Assembly (NCBI RefSeq): GCF_024713975.1
Contig: NC_091099.1
Coordinates: 13,435,501 to 13,499,500, forward strand
Direction of reading: 5' to 3'
Source of the DNA: Paralichthys olivaceus
Lineage: Eukaryota > Chordata > Actinopteri > Pleuronectiformes > Paralichthyidae
DNA: 64,000 bases
Part shown: piece after piece, positions 24,847 through 39,633 of the stretch
How positions within the stretch are numbered: position 1 is the first letter of the stretch
Layout of the letters: each line of letters opens with the position of its first letter
Program-made: the position numbers and the translations under genes
The notes under the pieces: model-generated
The model's database searches: none
What the model was told of the DNA's origin: nothing
What the model saw: only the letters and a program-made list of their open reading frames with translations

Positions 24847-24869
24847 CGCTGCTGCTGCTGCTGCTGCTG
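24847..24869. repeat. (GCT)n trinucleotide run upstream of the hydroxylase ATG
   Basis: About seven GCT units lie just upstream of the minus-strand start codon, probably in the 5' UTR as CAG repeats. Confidence 0.8.
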
Positions 24870-25213
24870 AAAGTCTCATGATCGCCACAAAGTTCTGCCT
24901 TTATACAGTAGAGTCCAACAGAAGAGGCTTTGCTCTCATTTGGAGCAGATCAGCACTTTTCCCCCTCCTGGCAGCTCAATGTTGACATGCAGACCTTCAA
25001 AAGAAGATTAGCAAAAGCATTCAAGCACAAGCATTAGACACAACAAATTGATAAGCTTGAGACTCATGATATCAACCAGTACAGATGCATAGGACAAAGG
25101 GCAAAAAAACTTTTTGTAAAAGGGAAATATGGACACACTTCCACAATTCTCAGCTTTCTTATCCGAGTAGCACAATCGATTCTTATTTCGTTGAAGATAC
25201 ATTTCTCATTTTA

Positions 25214-25262
25214 AAACTAGAATGTCACTCAGTAGAAGTCATACCTCTAACAGTGCCTTTGT
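25214..25262. repeat. Interspersed-repeat fragment
   Basis: 'aaaactagaatgtcactcag' followed by 'catacctctaacagtgcc' matches the start of the repeat at 54045-54630. Confidence 0.45.
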
Positions 25263-25992
25263 GAAACCACATTTGAATTCACAGTCTGGATTTTTTTATT
25301 TAAAAAAAATAAAAATCAAGATTCATGAATTGTTCTCTGATAAACAAAAATGTTAAACCCCACACATGTTAACCCTTAGATGCATAAGTGGGGTCAGAAA
25401 TGACCCCGAGGGTTGTTATTCTTCAAAATCTCTGAAATTAAAAGTTTTTACACTTCCATATTCCAGGTATTCCTCATAAAACATGTTTGTGACTTGTGGC
25501 CATTTGAATTTTTTTAAATGTTTTTATACATTTTAACAAATTGCAGTTTTTGTGTCACTACCCCAGTTTTTCATAAGTGGGGTCAAAAATGACCCCAAGC
25601 ATTTCCTACAGAATCTCAAGGGTTTGCTTTGAGAACCTTTGATTCTTACCAACTGTGACTGTCAGGATACATTTTCTGTCCCACTTACTCATCTGATGCC
25701 TGCAGTCTCACCAGCAGGAGGCCAGTTTGACACAGCAGCATACATGTAAGTATGATCTTCATTTATCAACTCCATGACTTTACTGTGATAGAGTATCATG
25801 TTGGTCAACAAAGTAGACACTAGTTAGCTAACTACAAAATAATGTAAGTAGTAATGTTAGTACTCTGTTAGCTAGCTTAGTAAGCCATCTGATATTACTG
25901 CATTTGTTGTGTAGAGACTCACTGTATTCATAATTCCTTGTAATAAAAGCTAACCTGTTAAGTAACCTATGATATGATTATTGAATATTGAT

Positions 25993-26025
25993 TGGTGTGT
26001 GTGGGTGTGTGTGTGTGTGTGTGTG
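25993..26025. repeat. (GT)n microsatellite inside the piggyBac element
   Basis: GT run of about 15 units, with one interruption, between the donor-like site and the short transposase frame. Confidence 0.85.
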
Positions 26026-26149
26026 TACACACATGCATGTCTGTGCCTTTACTTACATATAAATGCACAGACATTTACTTAGATAGCTACATATTGATTT
26101 ATAGTTTTATGTGTCATTGTCTGTTTTATGTTTTCTCATCTAGACTATC

Positions 26150-26308
26150 ATGGCTACTTGGAGGCCAGCTAGGATACCCGAAGACCTTGCTCGAGATATG
26201 ATCCTGAACGGATGGGATGAAGAGCCCATCGGTGGGATTGACGCGGGATCTGACATCTCAGCTGTAGAGGATCCAGATGCTGGTCCTCCAGACAGATGGA
26301 CATACTAA
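26150..26308 (+). pseudogene. Remnant piggyBac transposase N-terminus
   Basis: A 52-residue frame, MATWRPARIPEDLARDMI..., continues into an acidic Asp/Glu-rich stretch ending DRWTY. An acidic region of this kind is usual at the start of piggyBac transposases. The catalytic DDD domain is absent. The assignment rests on position within the TTAA-flanked element and composition, not on a diagnostic motif. Confidence 0.5.
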
Positions 26309-26787
26309 CAATAATTTTTGAAGATTTTTGATATTATTTGTTGTGGGAAATTTTTATAAAAAGTTATAAATAAGCATGTTAAATGTAAAATCAGTCTTTT
26401 GTTTACCCAAATATAATAAATATAATCACCTTTAACCAAAATTAAAGACATTTTTTAAATTCATTTTTGACCCCACTCATGGAAGAGTGTAGGTATTGGT
26501 CGTTCATGCATCCAAGGGTTAAATAAAGTGAAAAATCAAATTCCCTGATCTGCAAATCCGAGATTTGATGGGTTCTTCTTTCAGTCATGCCCTACTACAC
26601 TTCACAAAATGTAATGTCTAATTTTGATTCAATCCACTACACAGCTTCCAATTTTAAATGCAGATCAGAATATTACATTAGAATGATCACAACATGATTT
26701 AATAAGGCAACACAAAATTTCATAGAAATCATGATTTGTGTATCATTATGTCAGTTCACCAATTAATACAATGCTCTTTTTCACCAG

Positions 26788-29700
26788 CTACTTCTTTTCA
26801 CTGGCTGCCTTCCTCGAAACCGTTTTGTTGGTGTTGACGTATTTGTGGCGATCATTTCTAAAGTGAAAAGAAACAAAATCCTCTGATTAACTTTTTAACA
26901 ACAGGAACGTGTTAATGTTTTAATGAGTAAAATATTTCGATTACTACTGGTATGTTTTCTTTAGTCATTTTATCGTTCAATAGAAGTACCTGTTCATTTT
27001 GGCTTTGTTTCTGCAGCCCAGTCCTCCCTCCCAGTGGCTGGTGCGAGCGCCTCTCGTCATCATGCTCCCACAGCTGATGCAAGGCCTCCCATTGCAGTAC
27101 GGCTGGAACAAAAGACATGGTTGAGTTTATATTTTAAAAAAGGAGTGAAAAACCTCACATACATTCCTGCTGGGACTAAAATTCATGACTGAAAAAATCA
27201 AGATGGCTTTCTTTTTCTCTACTTTTCACCCTTTCACCAAATAACTTCTTAAACATTTTTTTTACTTATGCAGGTTATTGAAACAAAATGACTGATGACA
27301 TGAAGGTGAATAATTAGGCTTACAAGTAAATGCAAATGTGAAATCTTTGGCTACAGCTTGTGACCTTTTTGAGATGTTCTTTGTAGTGAAGGTGGTGACA
27401 TAGAGATTGTAACTCAACAATCTACATTTTGTAGAAAAACTTTGATTGTTAGATGAAAGCCGAGACTCTTAACTTAATGCTCTTTTCTAATGTTAATCTG
27501 AATGGGTGTTACCTCGGATACCTAGACTACAGATGTCACGTCATGTCTGTAATTAACCTGTTCTTTGGCACAGTAGCCACAAATCATCCTGGTGGCGAGT
27601 TCCATGGGGTGGTCCTGGTCCTCATCGTGGCACACGTCACATGGGTAAGCTCGGCCACAGCAGGGAAACCTAAGAATGTGGGAACACAGATTTCACCGAC
27701 TTCTCCAAGTTCATCTCAGATATCAGAAACGAGGAGTTGGACACAGAAAGGATGTTACCTTAGCCAGCGATGGCTTTGTTTGTAATGTTTACATGCTCCT
27801 TTGTCTGGTAGTGGCTTCCCCTTTTGCACAGCAGGCTCTCTAATGGTCTTATAACTTACAGCACTTGAACCTGCACAAGGGGTGAGGGGGTGTGAGGCAA
27901 CAATGGACCAAGAGTTAACTGTGGAACTTTGTTGCTGTAAAACCTTTGTTGATAACAACTGCAGATGAGCTCTGACCTGATTTTTCAGCGCGGGGCTGAA
28001 TATACTGGAATCTTACACTCTCCGCCAGTATACTAAGTTTGGTGTGGCAGTGTTCACAGTTAAACTCTTTGGTTTGTCCATAGGAAAGATTCTGATTAGA
28101 AATAAAAACAAAAAAAATGATCAGAGCTCATCAAGTTATATTTTATCTTGTTGTGATTTCACAATGTTGATTTACACACGTGTTGGTTCAACATGTTTCA
28201 ATACCTGGACAGGGCACTCCTGGGAGCAGCTGAGGCAGCCCACAATGAGTTCACAATCCTGAAGCACCAGGTCAGCAGGTGTAACGTTGCGGAGGTCCAG
28301 GTATCCCAGGACGTCGCTGTAATGGTGCAGCATGCAGGGCCTGAATGCAGCGTTGATGCTTGTACTGCACTTTTCACATTGAGCTGCGCATGCTGTCCGG
28401 CCATTGAGAATCAGGTCTGCTGTTACTTTACACCTGCAGACGTGACACAAACAGCACAGAGTCAGGTTAACACCCGAGGATCTGCTCTTACTCTAAAAAA
28501 ACTGAATTATTGTTTTTTTCCTTTTGTTCTTTTTCTTTACCTATTACACTGAAGACAAACCGTGATCTTTCGGGCAGCTACGGTGGCTGTGTTCTCTCCC
28601 AGCCTCAGTCCCAGCACCTTCACCTCTGTGCCTCTGCGGGGATCACTGATCTTAATGTTCTCCACCAGATGACTGACTTCCTCCTCCTGCTCTTCATCAC
28701 AGCCTGAATGAGGCAGCTTTCCTCCGTCCACTGCACTCTCACCTTCTGTCATCTCTAGTTTTCCTTCACCACTGGTGTCCCCATCTGCATCAGGAGCAGC
28801 AGTGGTGTCAGAGGCAGGCTCAGAGGAGGTGTCTTTCACTGATTTTTCGCATACTGTTGCCTGGAGCTCCTGGTACGGTATAAACTGCAGTCCAGCCTTT
28901 TCTACGTCAATGTCTTTTTTTAACTGCAAAAATTCAAAATTCAAATGTTCTAGTTGAAGCATTTATTTAAATGACAGTAAATTCAAAAGGAAGACACAAC
29001 ATCAGTCATCTGCTGTTCACACAGGCTGTAGTCTCACCTGCCTGGCTCCTTCGGTGAACAGTCTCTCCAAACTTCGATCTAGCCAGCGCAGAAAAGGCCG
29101 GAAGAGCAGCTCTACCTTTCCCCGGAGCAGATTGGTTGCATGCTTGGCCTGAAGCCACTCCAAAGATGCTTGTTGTGTATGTCTGCTCAGACAGGAACAT
29201 TGTTAAAAAAGTGACTATAACTGTTATCAATCAACACCAATTGAAAATAAAGTGAAAATTATGTTTTACCTTGCCATAACTGCTGGCAGATCCTGATCCA
29301 ATGGTATATTCAAAGTGAAAATCTGAGGAAAACATATCAAGGTTGTTAGATTCTGTTGTCTGTGTTAGTTACATGAAAACATTAAAGAAAAAACTTTATT
29401 TAATTTACCTCCTGTGGGTAACTGTCTGGGAAGCTCACCATGATGTCAATTTCTTTCAGATCAAAAGGCTGTGGGTCAGAATGCAGAGTGTCATAATATT
29501 TCCAGGATACATACTGTATTCATTCTAATGGCAAGCTATATTATAAACTACTTTGGGTCAGTGGTTTTAAATAGAACATTGGAATACAGAATATAGTTTC
29601 CCAATAACTTAGTCAAATGAGCCAAAATTGTTAATCACTGCTTTACCCAGTTTCCTTTGTAACAAAAGGACTTCATTCGTTCTCAGTTTGATCCAAATCC

Positions 29701-30428
29701 TTTGTTTTTCTGTGCTACTTCACAATCTCACTGAGGCTGCTGTGAGTGCTACATTTGTCTAAGTATTACATAATAAACATAGCTCGAAGGTCATGGAAGA
29801 GCTGAGATAGGAGGAAGAAGAAACTATGTACCCAGTCTGGATCAGTGGCCTCCACAGTCATCCTGTAAAAGGTTACTTTGCCATCACTTCGTTCCTGAAT
29901 AATCAGCTGATCTTTGGGAAAACGCTTCTTCAGCTGCTTGATCTCTGTCTCACGTAGCTGCTCTGCCACGTCCTCAGTCAGGTCACACAGCTTGACCTCC
30001 TGGAAGATGCCGGGACGGGGCACTGGTTGCATCCTCTGAGCGGGTCTAATCTGATCGCCAGAAACAGGCAGGTCATCCACTGAGGGGAGCTGCGGTGGAT
30101 GCCAGAAGCGACATCTGTCCTCCATGGTGCAGTGGCCGGAGAGAAAGTAGCGGCAGGGGCGGCGGCCTGCGGCTAGGGGACCAGCAATGGACTTGTTAGC
30201 GTGACAAGGCCTGGGCCCCACATTTCCACCAGGGTCCTGGTGGACATCTGGCTTGTTGGGTGTCCTGTTAGTTTTCTTCTCGTGAGCACTGGTGTCATCT
30301 CTTACATGCAGAAATTTACATCTGTTGCCAAAACTACAGTGCCTGCCTTGAGAGAAGAAGCGGCACAGCGGCTGGGTGCGATGAACTGGTTCTGATTCAG
30401 GTGCATTTCCTTCCTCACCGCTCTCCAT
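26788..30428 (-). CDS. CCCH / RWD-like / CHY zinc-finger protein, complete
   Basis: I do not recognise a named gene. Exons, in gene order: 30428-29832, 29468-29409, 29322-29270, 29182-29038, 28923-28541, 28433-28205, 28091-27977, 27870-27759, 27669-27558, 27102-26990 and 26857-26788. Total 1989 bases, 662 residues. Two CCCH fingers (C-x8-C-x5-C-x3-H at LCRFFSQGRHC and C-x7-C-x5-C-x3-H at PCRYFLSGHC) open the protein. A segment with MVSFPDSYPQE, then paired CxxC motifs (VCLQCNRC, AAQCEKC, CEHC), follow. The C-terminus holds a CHY finger: GACKHYKQSHRWLRFPCCG, YPCDVCHDED, MICGYCAKEQ. The SYPQE segment fits an RWD-like fold. CHY fingers also occur in RCHY1/PIRH2, but no RING is present here. RNA binding by the CCCH pair is inference. 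ATG 30428 is preferred because an acceptor lies 12 bases upstream. Confidence 0.88.
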
Positions 30429-31049
30429 TGTTACAAAAACCTGAATAAGAGAATACAGTGACACTGATTATTGAAATGCAATTACTTCTTCTGTTTATAC
30501 ACAAACACTAAGGAGCATTGTTGTGTTTAAATAGGCAAGAATCACCCCAAAATACCCCTAAAATGCAGGAAAAAACTCTCAATCCTTTAAGCTCTTTAAG
30601 ATGAACTCATGTGGACATGAGTTGTGAACAGAGCGAATATGAATATCTAATTTGAAGGATCTGAAGAGAACCTAGGAAAAAGAAAGTCTGCATTATTTCA
30701 CAAAAACCAAACAAAGGAAAGGGTGAATGTTGTTCAACAGGAGGATCTGGTGACCCCCTGAAGTTTATTATTAAGACCCCAGATAAGAAATCAAACTGCT
30801 GCATTAACATCTCCTCCAGCTGATATAAGCACAGGGACTAAGCCAAGTAAAAACACATCTGAGGGGGGCCATGAACAAGGGTGTCCACATACCTTTGGCC
30901 ATGTAGCCTGTAAGCATAACATAATAGCAGTCAAACATTAGCTGCCTACTTAGCTAGCTAAACTTTACTAACAGTTGTCCAGGGGAACGATCTTAGCTCT
31001 GTTGTCACTTCATTCAAATCACTGATCATTAGTTATTGTTGAAAGAAAT

Positions 31050-31350
31050 GACGTTACCTAAAATACACACAAGGCTCCAGGCAAGAGTTAATTCCGCGGA
31101 AAGATAAAACCATAGATTTGATGGTTTGATCGCGAGATGTCAGCTGGATGTTTACGTGCGTGTGAAGTGTAGTGATGTTGCGTCATTACGTATGATATGA
31201 CGATTTGCTTTTTTACCTCTTTATATACAGTCTATGTTTTTTACCAATGATAAGCGAGGACCCGCCTCTACCTTGTCTTTGATTGGCTTACCGTCACGTA
31301 GCTCCCTAATTCTGACCAACCATCACGCTTCTTGCCCAAATGTGAGCCAA
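31050..31350 (-). promoter_or_regulatory. Probable promoter and 5' noncoding exon of the CHY zinc-finger gene
   Basis: On the minus strand a donor-like ttttag|gtaacg lies near 31060 and could splice to the acceptor just before ATG 30428. Upstream are an ATTGG at about 31280 and a CCAAT at about 31347, consistent with a CCAAT-box promoter. A 'tttatatacagtctatg' scrap near 31220 is a dispersed-repeat tail, not coding. Confidence 0.4.
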
Positions 31351-32927
31351 TCAGAGCCAAAGGCCGGTCTTCGCTTTCCTCGGGTGGGAAGTGTGAAAAC
31401 GAAAAAAGACCTTCATCGCCCTCTACAGTCTGGAGGGTCACTCTACACTTAGAACATTGAACTCAGCAGCTGAGAAAAGAGTCTCCTGTCTTATCCACAG
31501 ACTGTAAATAAAAAGTTTCTTATCACACAATCTTTATTAGCAGGTGGAGTTTGCCTAGTCATACATGTTCAAAAGGTCCAAAGTCCCTTCCTGACCTGTG
31601 AAAACAATTACACAAGAAAGAATACACAACTATTCTAACAATATTTTCACATAAATGTAAATTAATGTTACTAAAAATTCCACTAATTTGGGGGCATGTG
31701 ATTTGAATTTTCAGATGACTTTTGGAACTATGAGGTCTTTTGACTTGAAATGATGAGTTGATTGAACAGCTGAGAATTCTCTAAAAATGACTTAGGTTGA
31801 CAATTCAACCTAAATTTACTCAACTCACACTTTTCATTTTCTTAAAAAGCTATATTTATGAGCTGTTCAAACTCAAACTGATCTACATTGCAGCTGGCCT
31901 AGCCCTTGTGTTCACAAGATCATTATAATGCTCAGAAAAAAGATATATTTGAATTCCATAATGAAAAATAACTGGGCAAACTCCATTTACTGTTAAAGGT
32001 CGTGTGATGTGATCTGAGAGAAGTAGTAGAACAGCCATTGAATGGACCAAGATAGCTGTCACAACACATCCTTCCTCTTTTGCAGAGTAAGACATCAGTA
32101 GGAGCCTGTTAATCTGCTGAGATGATAAATTTCAAAAATGAAAATGATGCAAAATGAAGCGGTTTTACTTCCTCATAAATTCATGAATCACTTTATCCAT
32201 GTAATTCTTCATATTTTACATATTTTACATGAATATTATCCAAATTGTGACACATTAAAAAGGACATACTAGGTCCATCCATACTGCATCACTATAACTG
32301 CTCACTTGCGTAAACCTAACCTGTATTTGCATCCCTTTGTCTTTTTATATCACACTTCAGTATGTATTAATGTTTATTATATTATAATATATATTATATG
32401 TTCTAAACCTGACCCGTATTCATAATCCCATGTCCTTTTATACAATACTGCAGTTTATGTTCCTTAAATAATTTTATATAATCATGTATATATAATTTCT
32501 ATCATTATAAGTGTGGCTTGTATACTTTGTGTCTCCTCCTCCAAAATATCCCTGTCTCCTTTTTACTTTCTCATTCTTGGTTGGTCTTTATGTCTTTTAA
32601 TGACCAAGTGAACTACACACTCATTTCAGTGTGTTTGTACTTGTGTAAATGGAAAATAAAGTCACCTGAACTTGAACATGAACCGAAATATAGCTCTGAC
32701 AGAAAGTTTGAGCAAAGTAGAATTACTCATCCTGAACAATTTATCATGTGTTGAGGGGGTATGAATAATTTGTTTCACTGAGCCGCCACTTGACACCACA
32801 CAGTGAGCAAAGCACAAGCAGACACTCATTGTATAAAGTCTCTATCATAGTCGCTGTTTCTGGCTCAAACATCTACATCTCCATCCCACAGACAGTAAAG
32901 GATCCACCTTGTGATTTCTACTTCAGG
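31351..32927. other. AT-rich gap upstream of the second hydroxylase gene
   Basis: No gene is supported. The stretch includes AT-rich tracts with simple-sequence character around 32380-32480. It should carry the promoter of the downstream hydroxylase gene. An acceptor-like site (ctacttcag) ends immediately before its ATG, suggesting a noncoding upstream exon somewhere here. Confidence 0.45.
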
Positions 32928-33761
32928 ATGAATTATATGGATGTCAATGCAGATCTCTGGATGAGCTGCTTGGGAAACGACTCTTTGCTGCAGCCTGTGT
33001 GGGACAGTCTGAGGCTCAACTACAGAGAATATTTGAGATCTCCACTCTTCCCCATTGTTCTGACTGTGTCTTCCTACTTTATCTTGTGCCTTCCTTATCT
33101 TGTTTGTGACTTCATGGGGGACCGGTGGGCCTGGGTCCTGCAGTTCAAGATCCAGCCCAGTCGACGGCCGACAGCCTCCACATTGCTGCACTGTGCAGGA
33201 GTCACTTTATACAACCATGTGTTCCTAGTGCTCCCAGCATCAGTGGCCCAGTGGGCATGGAGGCCACCAGTTGACCTCCCAGACCAGGCTCCGTTCCTGA
33301 TGGAGCTGATAGCTGGAGTGATCAGCAATCTCCTGCTCTTTGACTTCCAATACTTCATCTGGCACCTGCTCCACCACAGGATCCGCTGGCTGTACGTCAC
33401 TTTCCACGCCATCCACCATAATTACACATCTCCCTTTGCTCTGGCCACTCAGTGTCTTGGCGGCTGGGAGCTGGTCACGGTCGGCTTTTGGACAACCCTG
33501 AACCCTGTGATACTGCGATGCCACCTTCTCACTACATGGGCCTTCATGGTGGTGCACGTCTACGTTTCTATAGAGGATCACTGTGGCTATGATTTCCCCT
33601 GGTCGACATCACGTCTGATACCATTTGGCATTTACGGAGGGCCCAGCAAGCACGATGTGCACCACCAGAAACCAAACACCAACTTTGCTCCACACTTTAG
33701 CCACTGGGACAAAATATTTGGCACACATGCTGATGTCAGCTTCTCTTTAGCTATAAAATAA
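32928..33761 (+). CDS. ch25hl: Cholesterol 25-hydroxylase-like protein (copy 2), complete
   Basis: ER-membrane di-iron sterol hydroxylase family. The frame is open from 32790. I choose ATG 32928 (MNYMDVNADLW) because it gives 277 residues, close to copy 1 and human CH25H, and because an acceptor-like site sits just before it. The next Met, three codons on, is an alternative. Histidine clusters are HLLHH, HAIHH and HDVHH. SPFALATQ, SIEDHCGYDFPWSTSRLIPF and FSHWDKIFGT are closer to human CH25H than the same parts of copy 1. Its coding part is a single exon and lies about 8 kb from copy 1 on the other strand, with the CHY zinc-finger gene between them. An AATAAA overlaps the stop codon. Confidence 0.93.
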   Translation: MNYMDVNADLWMSCLGNDSLLQPVWDSLRLNYREYLRSPLFPIVLTVSSYFILCLPYLVCDFMGDRWAWVLQFKIQPSRRPTASTLLHCAGVTLYNHVFLVLPASVAQWAWRPPVDLPDQAPFLMELIAGVISNLLLFDFQYFIWHLLHHRIRWLYVTFHAIHHNYTSPFALATQCLGGWELVTVGFWTTLNPVILRCHLLTTWAFMVVHVYVSIEDHCGYDFPWSTSRLIPFGIYGGPSKHDVHHQKPNTNFAPHFSHWDKIFGTHADVSFSLAIK

Positions 33762-37908
<4,147 letters not shown>

Positions 37909-39633
37909 AGGAGAACACATTCAATACCATAACACTCTCTGAGAATTTACATGTCTTCAGTGAGAGCATGAAAAAACATCCCCACACTAACCGCACTAAA
38001 GTTACTCACCATACCTTGCCCATTTTTTTCCAACAACAAAAAAAAGCATTTGACCAAAGTCTAATGGTCGATGAGATGCAGAAAGCCATCTTTGTTTCTG
38101 ACGATGGCATCAGGGTGTTAATCATCATTCTTACCAAACTTTAAAGTCATCTACGGAGTAAGATATGAACAGGGTCATTTCTTCATACATTAGTTTGCAC
38201 TGTGTATGGCTTTGAAATATTTTGTATTTAAACTTGTCATGTACTTGAATGAAAGAGTGTAAAATGTCACCCTGTACTTCCACTACTACTATTACTACTG
38301 CTTCTACTACTCCTCTTATACTACTACTTTAAGTTCTAATTATGACTTCTAGTTTCACCAGCAGTATTCTATCACTCCACAGAGTCAGTGGTAAAGCATT
38401 AAACATACCTGGTGTGGGATTAGCCGATCTTTCGTTTAAGAATCAAACCATGTAATCCCTTTTGGATATTTAAAGTACTCATACTGGAGACGAGATAGAT
38501 TTGTTCCTGTTCAGTTGTTTTGTTTGTCTCTGTTCCAACAATCTCCTGGAGATAGTTATAGGATTTGATTTGCTGATTATATAGGACCTGAGAATGTAAA
38601 TAAAATGTGAGGTGAAAGTTTGAAATGAAATGTTTTCTGGCTTAAGGATTTCCCAACTTTACAATAATATATATATATATATATTTTTTAGCCATTATGA
38701 CCGAAACCCATTCATTGGCTGGTTCCTCTGAAAGAACTGGTCTGCAGACAAGGTTCAAGTTTACCATGGGCTAAACATTTATGTAACATATACGTGTAAA
38801 TATAATTGGATTCACAAGACCTTATTATATCTTTTTACCGAACATTTTGTGACCACTGAATAAACACTGTGAGCCTTCATATGAGAAGAATATTGTGTTA
38901 AAAGGAGCTCGCTTTGGTAACTCGATAAAACTCGAGTTACTCGCAGTAACCAGACACCTGTGAACCAAAGAAAGAAGACTGCTCAGCCAAGTATAGAATA
39001 GTGCTCAAGTGCATTTCAGCTCCTTCGGACTGTTGTCGTTTGGTCCAATAGTACACTTCAAGAATAGTACTCCACAGTAATTTGACCATTAGAGAGAAAA
39101 AAATTGTGATGAGAGGCCTTAACATAATAACTTAATAAATGACAATGTTGGTGGTGCCTAAAATAATTAAAAACAGAATTAGTAAGACAAATAAATGCTC
39201 ATGCATAAACAAATGTTCTTTTTAGCTTTTTGAAACAAAACATTACACATAGGAATTATATACAAGATACAACATTCAGCCAAAAAGGTAGGGCTTAAAA
39301 TTTAAACAATTCAATTGACCCTATTTGAATGAACATAACGCAGTGCTACATATCAGTTTCAACCAGCTGTCTGGATTTTGAGGAGCGGTAAACACAACTG
39401 GCATTGGTATGTAAAGTTATATGAGTATGTGCCACAGCAATAAATAACTCTCCATTCTACAACCTTAGAGACAGTACACACTTTTAAATGATTATGATTG
39501 CATAGGTCTGTGTTAATTGCTGTCAGACAATCCTAAACCATAAGGTGACTTTAAAGAGTGGCACTTTTACTAGACGTTTTTAGCTGATGAAGTGTAGTTG
39601 TTATTAAGTCTTACATATGACTGTCAGGTGAAC
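37909..39633. other. Overlapping 3' regions of tspan3 and pstpip1
   Basis: The tspan3 3' UTR runs rightward with candidate signals AATAAA at 38599-38604 and 38859-38864. The left part of the pstpip1 3' UTR lies on the other strand. TAC-rich simple sequence sits near 38280-38330 and an AT run near 38666-38685. No further coding frame is supported. Confidence 0.6.

Larger units (their letters stand above)
25369..26522 (+). mobile_element. Internally deleted piggyBac-type DNA transposon
   Basis: The element is flanked by TTAA (25369-25372 and 26519-26522), the piggyBac target site. Terminal inverted repeats begin CCCTTAGATGCAT at the left and read CCCTTGGATGCAT from the right. Subterminal copies of the palindromic 'ggggtcaaaaatgacccc' type occur near 25391 and 25578, and inverted near 26463. 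At about 1.15 kb it is too short for a full transposase. It keeps a short frame at 26150-26308 that looks like the transposase N-terminus. A good donor-like site lies near 25746 and an acceptor-like tag near 26143, suggesting the original first intron is retained. Confidence 0.8.

Noticed and set aside
32790-32927. N-terminal extension of hydroxylase copy 2 from the first in-frame ATG
   Set aside because: The extra 46 residues have no counterpart in copy 1 or human CH25H. An acceptor-like site sits just before the chosen ATG.
33095-33581. Long minus-strand frames over hydroxylase copy 2
   Set aside because: They are antisense shadows of a real coding exon with three intact histidine clusters.
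38037-38144. Possible coding tail beyond the tspan3 stop
   Set aside because: The TSPAN3 C-terminus GGTYA followed by a stop is complete. The frame continuing past it is in another phase and is 3' UTR.
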